DNA of 12,434 bases from Planctomycetaceae bacterium (GCA_005239585.1 SBBU01000309.1:1-12434); one strand, 5' to 3'; shown: positions 1 through 6,972, counted from the stretch's first letter. The notes: generated from the sequence alone by a model not told the origin. Numbers and translations: made by a program.

Positions 1-2
1 CG

Positions 3-97
3 TAATTGTTAAATTATGTGTGCTCGAGCTTATAAAATGAAGATTTACGCTCGAGAAATGGATTTTAAAACTTTTCCCACACATTTTTGAACAATTA
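3..97. repeat. Compound inverted repeat upstream of the first operon
   Basis: Two arms of 20 bp (3-22 and 78-97) are inverted copies with 17 of 20 positions matching: the left arm begins TAATTGTT and the right arm ends AACAATTA. Nested between them is a second perfect 7-bp pair, CTCGAGC at 23-29 and GCTCGAG at 49-55, so the whole 95 bp could fold as an outer stem with an inner hairpin. No T-run follows either arm, so it is not an ordinary intrinsic terminator. It ends 12 bp before the -35 box of the operon promoter. It could be a regulatory palindrome, a small non-autonomous element, or the structured 3' end of a gene to the left of the window. The left flank is cut off by the window, so a target duplication cannot be tested. 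Confidence 0.5.
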
Positions 98-108
98 CCC
101 TTGAACGG

Positions 109-136
109 TTGACTTTTACAAGCTTTGCTTTATGCT
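109..136 (+). promoter_or_regulatory. Sigma70-like promoter of the zinc-ribbon/TPR/transaldolase operon
   Basis: A TTGACT -35 box (109-114) and a TATGCT -10 box (131-136) are separated by 16 bp. Transcription would start at about 143-145, which is at or within two bases of the ATG at 145. No Shine-Dalgarno sequence precedes that ATG, and an in-frame TAA lies at 139-141. Promoter position and missing ribosome site together suggest a leaderless or nearly leaderless mRNA. This is sequence inference only. Confidence 0.5.
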
Positions 137-144
137 TATAAAAG

Positions 145-348
145 ATGGCATCTGTTGAATTCTGTAAGCACTGCGGTGCAAGCCTTCCAAGAGGAGATAT
201 AACAATTAAAGATGGAGAGCAAATTCCTAGTCCGGATTACGAGTGTCCAAAATGCAATCATCTAGCAGGAAACATCCAGGCACCAAATATTGAACCAAAT
301 GAGGATAAGGATATTATTGTCAGTGACGGAGATATAAGAGTAGAATGA
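145..348 (+). CDS. Zinc-ribbon mini-protein
   Basis: This 67-residue protein has two CxxC knuckles, C7-x2-C10 and C34-x2-C37, spaced like a rubredoxin-type zinc ribbon. The tail after residue 45 is acidic and probably disordered (many D, E, N). There is no signal peptide, so it is cytoplasmic. The start is fixed by an in-frame TAA two codons upstream, and there is no other start codon before the first CxxC. It is the first gene of a five-gene + strand operon, and its TGA overlaps the next ATG as ATGA. Small ribbons of this kind often sit at the head of operons as regulatory or binding modules, but I cannot name a partner or substrate. The zinc-binding fold is well supported; the function is unknown. 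Confidence 0.8.
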   Translation: MASVEFCKHCGASLPRGDITIKDGEQIPSPDYECPKCNHLAGNIQAPNIEPNEDKDIIVSDGDIRVE

Positions 349-1190
349 ACAAACCTAAAGATACTGCCAGGTCAGCTGAAAAACGCAGGTCAAGGGCCCG
401 TTTCAAAATGTTTATGATTTTCCTGTGTCTAGTATGCCCGGTAGTGCTTGGCGTGGCCGGATTTACTGTGATAACGGTGGAGGGCGAGCCTATATTATGC
501 AGGTCCCTTAGAAAACTAGGTATTCAACTCTGCGGTGCGACTTCGTCTGGCCCAATTCCTGAAGAAAATCGCGAGCTTACAGAGGAAGAAAAAAAGAAAA
601 TAAAAGAAATTATAGATAGCCAAGATGCGAAACTTAAAGAAGAAGTGACGAAAATTGCAGATCTCGGCACCGAGTTGAAGAAGGATAAATTCGATAGGAA
701 AAAAATCCTTGCGGAGATCCTCAGAATCAGTAATAAGCTCTCAGACATTGACTACAAATTGAGCCGTGAGGTAAAGGTTCATGAAAAATTATTTCCGGAT
801 GCTGTCAAAAAGGTAAATGACGCCGCAAAAAGTTCAGTTTTCAGGCTTGAGGATGTGGCTGTAATCTTTGTGAAACATTTGGGGGAATCGCTAAATGATC
901 CGATAAAACAGATAAATGAGTTGAAAGAGGCCTTGACAAGGACGCCATTCGATAAGAAAAAAGCAAATGAGAAATATGACGTGCTCAGTAAGGTAGTCGA
1001 TGATGTTATTAGCCTCTTAGCGGAGCTCAAAAGGGAGTATATTGGAATTTCTGACTGTAAATCGCTTTCAGTTGAGGTGGATGGTGAATATAGTGATGGC
1101 GTGCTTACAAAGCCGGGAGCACTTGGCAAGGCTGAAGAAGAAAGAAAAAAACTTGACGGCATCAAGAAAGAAATAGATAATAAAAACTAG
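345..1190 (+). CDS. Single-pass membrane protein with coiled-coil extracytoplasmic domain
   Basis: The protein has 281 residues. A very basic N-terminus (about residues 2-21, rich in K and R) is followed by one hydrophobic segment (about 22-45), predicting the N-terminus inside and the bulk outside the cytoplasm. Two cysteines just past the membrane (C52, C63) could pair. From about residue 72 to the end the chain is highly charged and helical with heptad-like spacing (EEEKKKIKEII, LKEEVTKIADLGTELKK and similar), so a coiled coil is likely. The start codon overlaps the stop of the zinc-ribbon gene (ATGA), which implies translational coupling; a GGAG lies 13 nt upstream and an AAGAG 4 nt upstream. 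I recognise no family. A structural or scaffolding role in the envelope, alongside the TPR lipoproteins that follow, is inference. Confidence 0.8.
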   Translation: MNKPKDTARSAEKRRSRARFKMFMIFLCLVCPVVLGVAGFTVITVEGEPILCRSLRKLGIQLCGATSSGPIPEENRELTEEEKKKIKEIIDSQDAKLKEEVTKIADLGTELKKDKFDRKKILAEILRISNKLSDIDYKLSREVKVHEKLFPDAVKKVNDAAKSSVFRLEDVAVIFVKHLGESLNDPIKQINELKEALTRTPFDKKKANEKYDVLSKVVDDVISLLAELKREYIGISDCKSLSVEVDGEYSDGVLTKPGALGKAEEERKKLDGIKKEIDNKN

Positions 1191-1224
1191 TCCATAAAAG
1201 CTCGATTTTTTGGGGAGAGGGAAA

Positions 1225-2154
1225 ATGACAAAATTTAGCCTTGTACTCGTTGTATTACTTGTTTCCTGTTCCACTAACCCGATTAGTATTAATACAAAGC
1301 CGCCTATTATCGATCCGGGTAAAGATAATACATCAAACGACCCCAAGGATACATCTGAAAAGAGTCCTTTCATCCTTGATCTCCCACTCAACCATCCTAA
1401 CGACAATACAAACAACAATGAGAAACCTACGAAAAATCCAAACAACAATGGTAATGTTACAAATACTGAAGATGTTACTAATCTTGCCAGCGCCATTGAG
1501 CTGCAGAAGCAGCTAGTTGCAAAGAATCCATCTGACATTGAAAAAAAGCGCCTTGCATTGCTTTATCTCGCAGAAGACAAGCCGCTGGAGGCGGAAAGGA
1601 TCCTTTCCACGCTTACTAACCGAGATGATAAGCTGGTTAAATTCATAGAGCCGTTTCTTCTTAATGAACTGGGTGACTTTAAACTTTCTCTTGCCAAGAT
1701 GCAAGAACTCATAGATGATTTCCCTTCGTCAAAGATAGTGAAAATAGCCAAGGCTGAGCTGTGTAAACGGGTCCATGGATTCAGACGCTATGAGTTGTAC
1801 GGCGATGGAGGAAGGATCAAGCCGGGCAATGCGGCGTTGATTTACATTGAGGTGCAAAGCTTTTCCACAAAAAAAGCGGGAGATAATTATTTAATGCATA
1901 TCAAATATGACTGGGAACTTTTGGACGATCGTGACAAAAAGATTACCGTTACGAGCTGGGTCACTGCGGATTCAAAAAACAAAGAGGATCGTAAGGAAAC
2001 CATGGGCATTTCAAGAGAATTTTACCAGAGCTTTAGGTTGCCTCTGCCTCAAAACCTTGCCACAGGAAATTATAAGATTAAAATCACAGTAGATGATGCG
2101 CTCTCAGGCAAAAGTGATTCTACAATTGTCCCGATATACGTCACGGATTATTAA
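1225..2154 (+). CDS. Lipoprotein with TPR-like helices and C-terminal beta domain
   Basis: The ATG at 1225 is chosen because a GGGGAGAGG ribosome site ends 4-7 nt before it and the residues that follow form a compact lipoprotein signal; the frame also opens from a TTG at 1210 that overlaps that site. The 309-residue product has a lipobox LVSC with the lipidated Cys at 15. A disordered linker follows (about 16-85) that is unusually rich in Asn, Pro, Asp and Lys. Helical TPR-like hairpins run from about 85 to 180, for example 'KKRLALLYLAEDKPLEAERIL'. A beta-rich domain runs from about 190 to the end, starting 'RIKPGNAALIYIEVQSF' and including 'LATGNYKIKITVDD'. I associate that C-terminal domain with exported planctomycete TPR proteins. 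It is probably anchored to a membrane and takes part in protein-protein contacts. No catalytic motif is visible. Confidence 0.8.
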   Translation: MTKFSLVLVVLLVSCSTNPISINTKPPIIDPGKDNTSNDPKDTSEKSPFILDLPLNHPNDNTNNNEKPTKNPNNNGNVTNTEDVTNLASAIELQKQLVAKNPSDIEKKRLALLYLAEDKPLEAERILSTLTNRDDKLVKFIEPFLLNELGDFKLSLAKMQELIDDFPSSKIVKIAKAELCKRVHGFRRYELYGDGGRIKPGNAALIYIEVQSFSTKKAGDNYLMHIKYDWELLDDRDKKITVTSWVTADSKNKEDRKETMGISREFYQSFRLPLPQNLATGNYKIKITVDDALSGKSDSTIVPIYVTDY

Positions 2155-2587
2155 AAACAAAGCATTTTTGCTGCCACTTTTTATTGTCATTTTATTCTCC
2201 TGCGAAACCACTCCAAGCAATGAGGAGTATGCTCTTATAAAGTACCACAAGGCAAATGGGTTTTTTGAGAAGGGAATGTATAAGGAATGCATAGATCTTT
2301 ATGAATTTGTTATCAGACACCGTCCGTTGATAGAGGACGCTTATATAAAACTGTCAGCGTGCTATGTCAAGCTGGAGAACCTCGACAAGGCAGTAGAAAC
2401 TTTAGAGTCTTTTCTTAGATGGGTTGATCCTGCAAGGAAGCAAGTCCTGTGGGATCTTGCCAGATTCTACGAGGAGGCTGGGAAAAAGAATGAGGCAATC
2501 TCAACACTCGGCAAACTTCTTGAAATAAGTCCGGGCGATAGTAGAATAAAGGTGGAAATAAAGAGATTGCAGGAGAAAAGAAAATGA
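2093..2587 (+). CDS. Small TPR lipoprotein
   Basis: The frame encodes a lipoprotein signal with lipobox LFSC (Cys37 counted from the ATG at 2093) and then three TPR units (about 45-77, 78-111, 112-150), with typical spacing such as 'DAYIKLSACYVKLENLDKAVETLESFL'. The start is uncertain. The ATG at 2093 lies 62 bp inside the preceding gene and has no ribosome site; it would give a long n-region. A TTG at 2126 would give a more normal 26-residue signal. An ATT at 2150 overlaps the upstream TAA and would leave a basic-hydrophobic signal starting at residue 20. The stop overlaps the transaldolase start as ATGA. Its role is probably a TPR adaptor in the envelope; the function is unknown. Confidence 0.75.
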   Translation: MMRSQAKVILQLSRYTSRIIKNKAFLLPLFIVILFSCETTPSNEEYALIKYHKANGFFEKGMYKECIDLYEFVIRHRPLIEDAYIKLSACYVKLENLDKAVETLESFLRWVDPARKQVLWDLARFYEEAGKKNEAISTLGKLLEISPGDSRIKVEIKRLQEKRK

Positions 2588-3267
2588 AAATATTCCTTGA
2601 TACTGCGAATGTTAATGAGATCAGGGACGGCCTAAACTCTGGTTTTCTGGACGGCGTTACTACCAACCCTACACTCATTGCAAGGGAAGGCAAAAAGTAT
2701 GAGCAGACAATAAGTGAGATATGCGATTTTTTCCAAGGTCCCATATCTGCAGAATGTGTGACAGAAACCGCTCCTGAGATGATAAAGGAAGGAAAGCGCC
2801 TTGCGGCAATTGCATCTAACATAGTGGTAAAAATCCCGATGACAAGAGAGGGGCTCAAGGCAACTCAGGCCTTAAGGTCAGAAGGGGTCAAAATAAACAT
2901 GACCCTTTGCTTCTCAGCAATGCAGGCCTTCTTTGCAGCAAGGGCCGGCGCTACTTATATGAGTCCTTTTATAGGGAGGCTTGATGACGCAGGCCACGAC
3001 GGTATGCAGGTAATTCGTGATATTTTAATCATCTATAGAAACTATAACTATAGTACCGAAGTGCTCGTTGCCAGCATAAGACACCCCCTTCACGTCCTTG
3101 AGGCAGCCAAGTTAGGCGCCCATGTATCGACGATGCCATACGAAATATTCTTAAAGCTTTTCAAGCACCCATTAACTGACCAGGGAATAGAACGTTTCTT
3201 GGCAGACTATAAAAAGACTCTGCAAAAAGAGCGTACTGCTAGTAAGGCTATCCCTGCAGCGCGTTAA
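2584..3267 (+). CDS. tal: Transaldolase, FSA/TalC-type small subfamily
   Basis: This 227-residue class I aldolase-fold enzyme should transfer a dihydroxyacetone unit between sedoheptulose-7-phosphate and glyceraldehyde-3-phosphate in the non-oxidative pentose phosphate pathway. Visible motifs are D6 in 'FLDTAN', 'GVTTNPTLI' (T26, N28), the Schiff-base lysine K83 in 'VVKIPMT', T107 and S164. Compared from memory with E. coli fructose-6-phosphate aldolase, the two residues that separate the activities are transaldolase-like here: Glu57 replaces Gln59, and Phe129 replaces Tyr131. Length is normal for the small decameric group, with a short extra basic tail. An AGGAG lies 8 nt before the ATG, which overlaps the previous stop. 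It is the last gene of the operon. The company of envelope TPR lipoproteins is odd for a cytosolic sugar-phosphate enzyme. Confidence 0.93.
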   Translation: MKIFLDTANVNEIRDGLNSGFLDGVTTNPTLIAREGKKYEQTISEICDFFQGPISAECVTETAPEMIKEGKRLAAIASNIVVKIPMTREGLKATQALRSEGVKINMTLCFSAMQAFFAARAGATYMSPFIGRLDDAGHDGMQVIRDILIIYRNYNYSTEVLVASIRHPLHVLEAAKLGAHVSTMPYEIFLKLFKHPLTDQGIERFLADYKKTLQKERTASKAIPAAR

Positions 3268-3296
3268 AGAAACCACCATAGAACCGCTGGGATCAA

Positions 3297-3710
3297 TTAT
3301 GATAAACCTCGTCCTTTGGTCACAAGTGGTTTGCTCAAGTCGAGTGTTTTTTCTTCGCGTGCCTCCTCTTTCAGGGCCTCTCCATATCCCTTTGGCCATA
3401 TAACAAAACCGCCTCCCTGCCAGTCCTCGATAGACCAGAGTCCCCATATTCTCCTTAGGTCTATGAAACCCTTGTAAAAAACGCTGTGCCTACCAATGTA
3501 CTGCTTTGTCAAGTAACATTCTTTCTTATCAAGATCGTAACGACCTGTGACAACAAAGCGAGCTATATCATCGATTCCATCACCGGTAATTCGACCTTTA
3601 CTAAGGTCAAGATTTAAATCCATCCAGTGCTTGGAAGAAGAATAGTCGTATGTATAGTATCCTCGCCATTGGCCTGATATAAGTTCTGACTCTGTTTTAT
3701 CCTTGCTCAT
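3297..3710 (-). CDS. Small conserved-looking beta-rich protein, family not named
   Basis: This 137-residue protein begins at the ATG whose complement is at 3708-3710. The frame is open to a TTG at 3749, but the extra 13 residues look unnatural. The body reads as a single beta-barrel-like unit: 'GQWRGYYTYD', 'ITGDGIDDIARFVVTGRYD', 'YLTKQYIGRHSVFYKGFID', 'RIWGLWSIEDW', 'GGFVIWPKG'. The repeating pattern of aromatic-Gly strands, the 'GDG.DD...F.V.G.YD' loop and the 'G.FVIWP' ending resemble small uncharacterised soluble proteins I have seen in several bacterial phyla; I know of no activity for them. The C-terminus is charged. There is no signal peptide, so it is cytoplasmic. No good ribosome site is visible. 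It converges on the transaldolase gene with a 29-bp gap and is divergent from the TPR-SPOR gene. Confidence 0.72.
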   Translation of the reverse strand: MSKDKTESELISGQWRGYYTYDYSSSKHWMDLNLDLSKGRITGDGIDDIARFVVTGRYDLDKKECYLTKQYIGRHSVFYKGFIDLRRIWGLWSIEDWQGGGFVIWPKGYGEALKEEAREEKTLDLSKPLVTKGRGLS

Positions 3711-3745
3711 TTTGAGTATGGGATTTTCTCGACAAAATAAATATA

Positions 3746-3797
3746 TCAATTAACCCGCGCTAGTAAAAGCCTAGACCTGTTTGGGACGGGTTATTGA
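3746..3797. repeat. Palindrome in the divergent intergenic region
   Basis: TAACCCG (3751-3757) and CGGGTTA (3787-3793) are perfect inverted arms. The match continues outward as TCAAT versus TTGA with one unpaired base. The region lies between the divergent genes at 3710 (-) and 3943 (+), nearer the former. A second small dyad, TTTCTG at 3836-3841 with CAGAAA at 3859-3864, lies to its right. Either could be an operator. No T-run follows, so a terminator is unlikely. The rest of 3798-3942 shows no gene; ATG 3899 opens only eight codons. Confidence 0.4.
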
Positions 3798-3942
3798 TTA
3801 TAAAACATATATTTTGTACCATTCAAAACGGGGCGTTTCTGCCTCGAGTGGGTCGGGACAGAAAGTTTGCGTGGCGAGGGTTAATATATGGGATACAAAA
3901 TGTCGATGGTACTGGTGAGCTTTTGATTTAAGGGATACCGCC

Positions 3943-4677
3943 ATTAATAAGATATTACTAGTCTTTATTTATATTGTTGCGGCTGCCTCCTGTTATACAA
4001 CAAAGCCTCATACCTCAAACGACAAGTTTATCAAGTCAGCAGATACGAGGTTCATGCTGGGGGACTATAAGGACGCTCTTTATTATTATCAGCAATGTCT
4101 GGAAACTTGTACGCAGACTGAAAGACCTAATATTCTTTACAAGATAGCCCTGTGTCAAATAAAGTTAGGAGATGTATTAGGTGCTGTACGGTCGCTGGAA
4201 ACGGCTCTTCATTCTTCGAACGATACAAAGCTTACGAATCTGATTCACTACAGACTTTCTATATGCTGCAGCAAACTAGGACGTTTTCAAGAGGCGCTAA
4301 ATGAGCTGAGAGTAGTGTGGCAAAAAGGGGTTGTTGAAGAGGACGAGATGCTCTATCAGATGGGGGTTACTTTGATGCGAAACGGTGATTGGAACGAAGG
4401 ACGGAATCATCTTAATCGTCTTGTGAAAAATTTTCCAAACTCATCGCTCATAAAAGATGCAAAGCTTCGGTCACAGCTAAACTCTTTTGGAGTTCTGGCA
4501 GCTATAGTTGACAACCAGAAACAGGCGGCAGAGGTTGGAAAGGCACACGGTTTAAAGAACGTGGCCATCGATGGTCAATATTTTCTTATAAGAAACCAGA
4601 TTCATTCCTATCAAGAGGCCTTGCGAATTGCCGAGTCAATGAAACAGGTAGGTCTACGGTCTGAAATCCTGCCCTAG
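3943..4677 (+). CDS. TPR lipoprotein with C-terminal SPOR-like domain, ATT start
   Basis: The first ATG in this frame (4054) falls inside a TPR helix. The frame is open back to a TGA at 3916 and, before 4054, encodes a clear lipoprotein signal: basic start, hydrophobic 'ILLVFIYIVAAASC', lipobox AASC with Cys17. No ATG, GTG or TTG exists between the TGA and that signal. The only sensible start is ATT at 3943, preceded by TAAGGG with 8 nt from AGGG to the codon. The 244-residue product has about four TPRs (roughly 25-165) and then, at about 177-244, a SPOR-like unit ('FGVLAAIVDNQKQAAEVGKAHG ... YFLIRNQIHSYQEALRIAESMK'). SPOR domains bind stripped glycan strands at septal peptidoglycan, so a cell-wall or division role is possible. 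The SPOR call is by pattern only. Its TAG overlaps the citrate synthase stop. Confidence 0.75.
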   Translation: MNKILLVFIYIVAAASCYTTKPHTSNDKFIKSADTRFMLGDYKDALYYYQQCLETCTQTERPNILYKIALCQIKLGDVLGAVRSLETALHSSNDTKLTNLIHYRLSICCSKLGRFQEALNELRVVWQKGVVEEDEMLYQMGVTLMRNGDWNEGRNHLNRLVKNFPNSSLIKDAKLRSQLNSFGVLAAIVDNQKQAAEVGKAHGLKNVAIDGQYFLIRNQIHSYQEALRIAESMKQVGLRSEILP

Positions 4678-5807
4678 GTCCTTTCCTCTATCGGGGTGTA
4701 TTTTAAATCTATCTTTCCTGTGTACTCCGAGAGTGGGCGTATCAAACGGTTGTCAAGATGCTGTTCCATAACATGGGCAGTCCAGCCAGAGACTCGCGCC
4801 ATTGCAAAGAGACACGTGAATAGATCACTAGGGATGCCCAAGAGTGCATAGCAGGAAGGCGAGTAGAGATCGACATTGGGATAAATCCTCTTGTCGTGTG
4901 TTACCACATCTTCAATCTTTTTAGTTGTCTCGAAGTAATGCATATTGCCTTTTAACTCGCCAAGTTTCCTTGCCATCTCGCGGAGTATTGTAGCGCGCGG
5001 GTCTTCAACTTTATAGACTCTGTGGCCAAAGCCGGGTATCTTTTGTTTGCTTGCGAGCGCGGCGTGTATATAGCCTTCTACTTGGCTGACATCTTTTATC
5101 TGATTTAGCATTGCCATGACATCTACATTTGCCCCGCCGTGAAGCGGGCCCTTTAGTGCCCCTATTCCGGAGGTTATAGCTGAATAGATATCGGATTCAG
5201 TTGAGGCAGTTACACGAGCAGTGAAAGTGGACGCATTTAAATCGTGGTCAGCGTGTAGTATTAGGATTGCGTCAAGCACACGCACATCATACTCAGCACG
5301 CTTTTGCCCATTTAGCATGTAAAGAAAATTCCCTGCGAGTGATAGCGAGCTGTCTGGTTTTATGGGCTCACGGCCATTTCTGATATTATGAAAATAGGCA
5401 ACTATTGTGCCCATCTTTGCAGTGAGCCTGATGGCTTTACGCAGATTATTTTCAAAAGAATGGTTATTCGTTTCCTTGTCAAGCAAGCCAATTAATGAGA
5501 CTGCAGTCTTTAAAACATCCATTGGATGGCTTTTGGGTGGGACTTTATTCAGAAGATCTGTGACGGGATCCTCGAGTGAATAATTTGCTTGCAGGTTTTT
5601 TTGCAGTGTCTGAAGTTCATCCCTTGTAGGTAATCTTCCATTCCAGAGCAGGAAGCATGTCTCTTCAAACGTAGAATGCGGGGCGAGTTCTTTAATGTCG
5701 TAACCGCGATATATGAGGCTTGCATTGAGCCCGTCTATGTAACAGATCGAGCTTTTTGCAGCAATTATTCCTTCAAGTCCCTTGATAAAACCTTCCTGCA
5801 CAGTCAC
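4674..5807 (-). CDS. gltA: Citrate synthase
   Basis: The enzyme condenses acetyl-CoA with oxaloacetate to citrate at the entry of the TCA cycle. The 377-residue length fits the short dimeric (Gram-positive/archaeal) type rather than the long E. coli form. From the GTG at 5807, the catalytic residues are H223 in 'GPLHGGAN', H262 in 'IPGFGHRVYK' and D313 in 'YPNVDLYS'. Also present are 'LHADHDLNASTFTARV' and 'IDGLNASLIYRGYDI'. The C-terminal 'SGWTAHVMEQ' is typical. 2-methylcitrate synthase belongs to the same family and cannot be excluded. The frame opens from a TTG at 5831, but a strong promoter (5814-5842) overlaps those codons and points to GTG 5807, which also gives the usual N-terminal length. 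Its stop shares CTAG with the convergent TPR-SPOR gene. Confidence 0.93.
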   Translation of the reverse strand: MTVQEGFIKGLEGIIAAKSSICYIDGLNASLIYRGYDIKELAPHSTFEETCFLLWNGRLPTRDELQTLQKNLQANYSLEDPVTDLLNKVPPKSHPMDVLKTAVSLIGLLDKETNNHSFENNLRKAIRLTAKMGTIVAYFHNIRNGREPIKPDSSLSLAGNFLYMLNGQKRAEYDVRVLDAILILHADHDLNASTFTARVTASTESDIYSAITSGIGALKGPLHGGANVDVMAMLNQIKDVSQVEGYIHAALASKQKIPGFGHRVYKVEDPRATILREMARKLGELKGNMHYFETTKKIEDVVTHDKRIYPNVDLYSPSCYALLGIPSDLFTCLFAMARVSGWTAHVMEQHLDNRLIRPLSEYTGKIDLKYTPIEERT

Positions 5808-5813
5808 AACCCG

Positions 5814-5842
5814 ATTATAGAATCTTTCCAAATGGGTTGCAA
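5814..5842 (-). promoter_or_regulatory. Strong sigma70-like promoter of the citrate synthase gene
   Basis: On the minus strand TTGCAA (5837-5842) and a consensus TATAAT (5814-5819) are 17 bp apart. Only six bases (CGGGTT, 5808-5813) separate the -10 box from the GTG at 5805-5807, so transcription should start on or next to the start codon. The promoter begins 18 bp after the stop of the upstream gene, giving citrate synthase its own transcript. Confidence 0.65.
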
Positions 5843-5859
5843 ACCGAGATGGTGATCGT

Positions 5860-6954
5860 TTATTTGTTTGGTTTGGTCTCTTTAGGCGGCTTGAGCACCG
5901 TAGGATCCTGAAGGAGGATCATCAGTGCGAAAGCTGCCGTCGAAGTGTAGTTCCCATTAAGCTCAGCTTTCTCGCCGCCGCTGGCACCGTCGTCGCCAAT
6001 GAGTAGACCGCCATCCGCATCCTGTCGATCAATAAGCTTGTCCAGCCACTCGTGCACAAGCTTATCGTAGACCTTAGGACCAAGTCTGTGGCAGGCGAGC
6101 ACAACGCCCACCGCATGAAGACCTCCCGTGTGGTGCCCCTTATCTAGTGTCTTGATCTTCTCCGGCAAGGCCTTTTCGTAAAATGAGTAGACCTTGTGAT
6201 CTTTCTGGCCTGCAAACTCCAAGCCAATGAGGGCGTATGAACCGCGTGAGCCAGTTGCGTCGCCAAAGTCGTAACCTGTACCGTATCCGATTCCATTGTA
6301 TAGTATCCCCTTTTCCTTCAGAAGATTCACTACGCAATTATCTGCTTTTTGTAGTATTGTCTCAGGAACTTTCACGCCGAGTGTCTTCGCCGTCCATAGC
6401 ACACCGAGCGCCATCGATGTCACAATGCCCATGTCCTTGACTGGATATTTCACCTTATTGTCTCGGACGGGACAGTGAAACCAGCCTCCCGAAGGTTCCT
6501 GCGTCTTCGCAAGGGCGTCCACGATCCCCTGCAACCCCACAAGTACGTCCTTGTCGGGGTGGAACTTGTAGTGCTCACCGAGCAGAAGGCCTGCCATAAC
6601 GGGATGCCAGTTCCACTCGTTAGTCTTGATGCCTCCCGCGTTCCCACTCGAAGACTTTTGTTTCTCCTTCCAAGAAAGAGCTGTGCTAACGATCTTTTTA
6701 AGTTCATCTGAACAGCGGCCATCTGCAAGAAAGAGGTGCCCGATCAGCATCTGTGAAGCGAAAGGGCATGAAGCATAGTTCTTGCGCACGTATGCAAACG
6801 CCTTGTCGTAAGCTTTCGAGCACCGTACACACTTGCGCGGATTCTCTGAGCTGTGAGCCTTTTTATCCTGTGGCATCGCGAGGCTTGCAAACGTGCAGAG
6901 CAACCCGAATGCTACGAGTCGGAACATTGCACCACTTACAGGCATGTGCTTCAC
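5860..6954 (-). CDS. Exported squalene-cyclase-like (prenyltransferase repeat) alpha-toroid protein
   Basis: The start is the GTG at 6952-6954: GAGGAG (6962-6967) lies exactly 7 nt upstream. The longer frame from 7017 runs through the tRNA gene and is not real. The 364-residue product has a signal peptide (hydrophobic 'LVAFGLLCTFASLA', cleavage likely after Ala26), then a CVRC motif (C42, C45). An alpha-alpha toroid follows, with repeats such as 'QEPSGGWF', 'GSRGSYALIGLEFAG' and 'RQDADGGLL'. These are the Q-x-x-x-G-G-W type marks of the squalene cyclase/prenyltransferase repeat fold. The acidic catalytic motifs of true cyclases are not obvious, so a binding or structural role is more likely than terpenoid cyclisation. 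The GC content looks clearly higher than in neighbouring genes (about 53 and 67% in two 60-base lines against 37-38% in transaldolase and citrate synthase lines). It is downstream of tRNA-Gly on the same strand. Confidence 0.85.
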   Translation of the reverse strand: MKHMPVSGAMFRLVAFGLLCTFASLAMPQDKKAHSSENPRKCVRCSKAYDKAFAYVRKNYASCPFASQMLIGHLFLADGRCSDELKKIVSTALSWKEKQKSSSGNAGGIKTNEWNWHPVMAGLLLGEHYKFHPDKDVLVGLQGIVDALAKTQEPSGGWFHCPVRDNKVKYPVKDMGIVTSMALGVLWTAKTLGVKVPETILQKADNCVVNLLKEKGILYNGIGYGTGYDFGDATGSRGSYALIGLEFAGQKDHKVYSFYEKALPEKIKTLDKGHHTGGLHAVGVVLACHRLGPKVYDKLVHEWLDKLIDRQDADGGLLIGDDGASGGEKAELNGNYTSTAAFALMILLQDPTVLKPPKETKPNK

Positions 6955-6972
6955 TGCTCTTCTCCTCGAAAG

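Noticed and set aside
524..1538. Long minus-strand reading frames opposite the coiled-coil and first lipoprotein genes
   Set aside because: They are Ser/Phe-rich mirror frames of Lys/Glu-rich coding sequence, have no ribosome sites and overlap well-supported genes.
3899..3925. ATG 3899 as the start of the TPR-SPOR gene or a leader peptide gene
   Set aside because: It opens only eight codons in another frame with no convincing ribosome site; joining it to the gene would require a frameshift for which there is no evidence.
5808..5831. TTG 5831 as the citrate synthase start
   Set aside because: These codons overlap a near-consensus promoter and add residues not usual for the family; GTG 5807 fits better.
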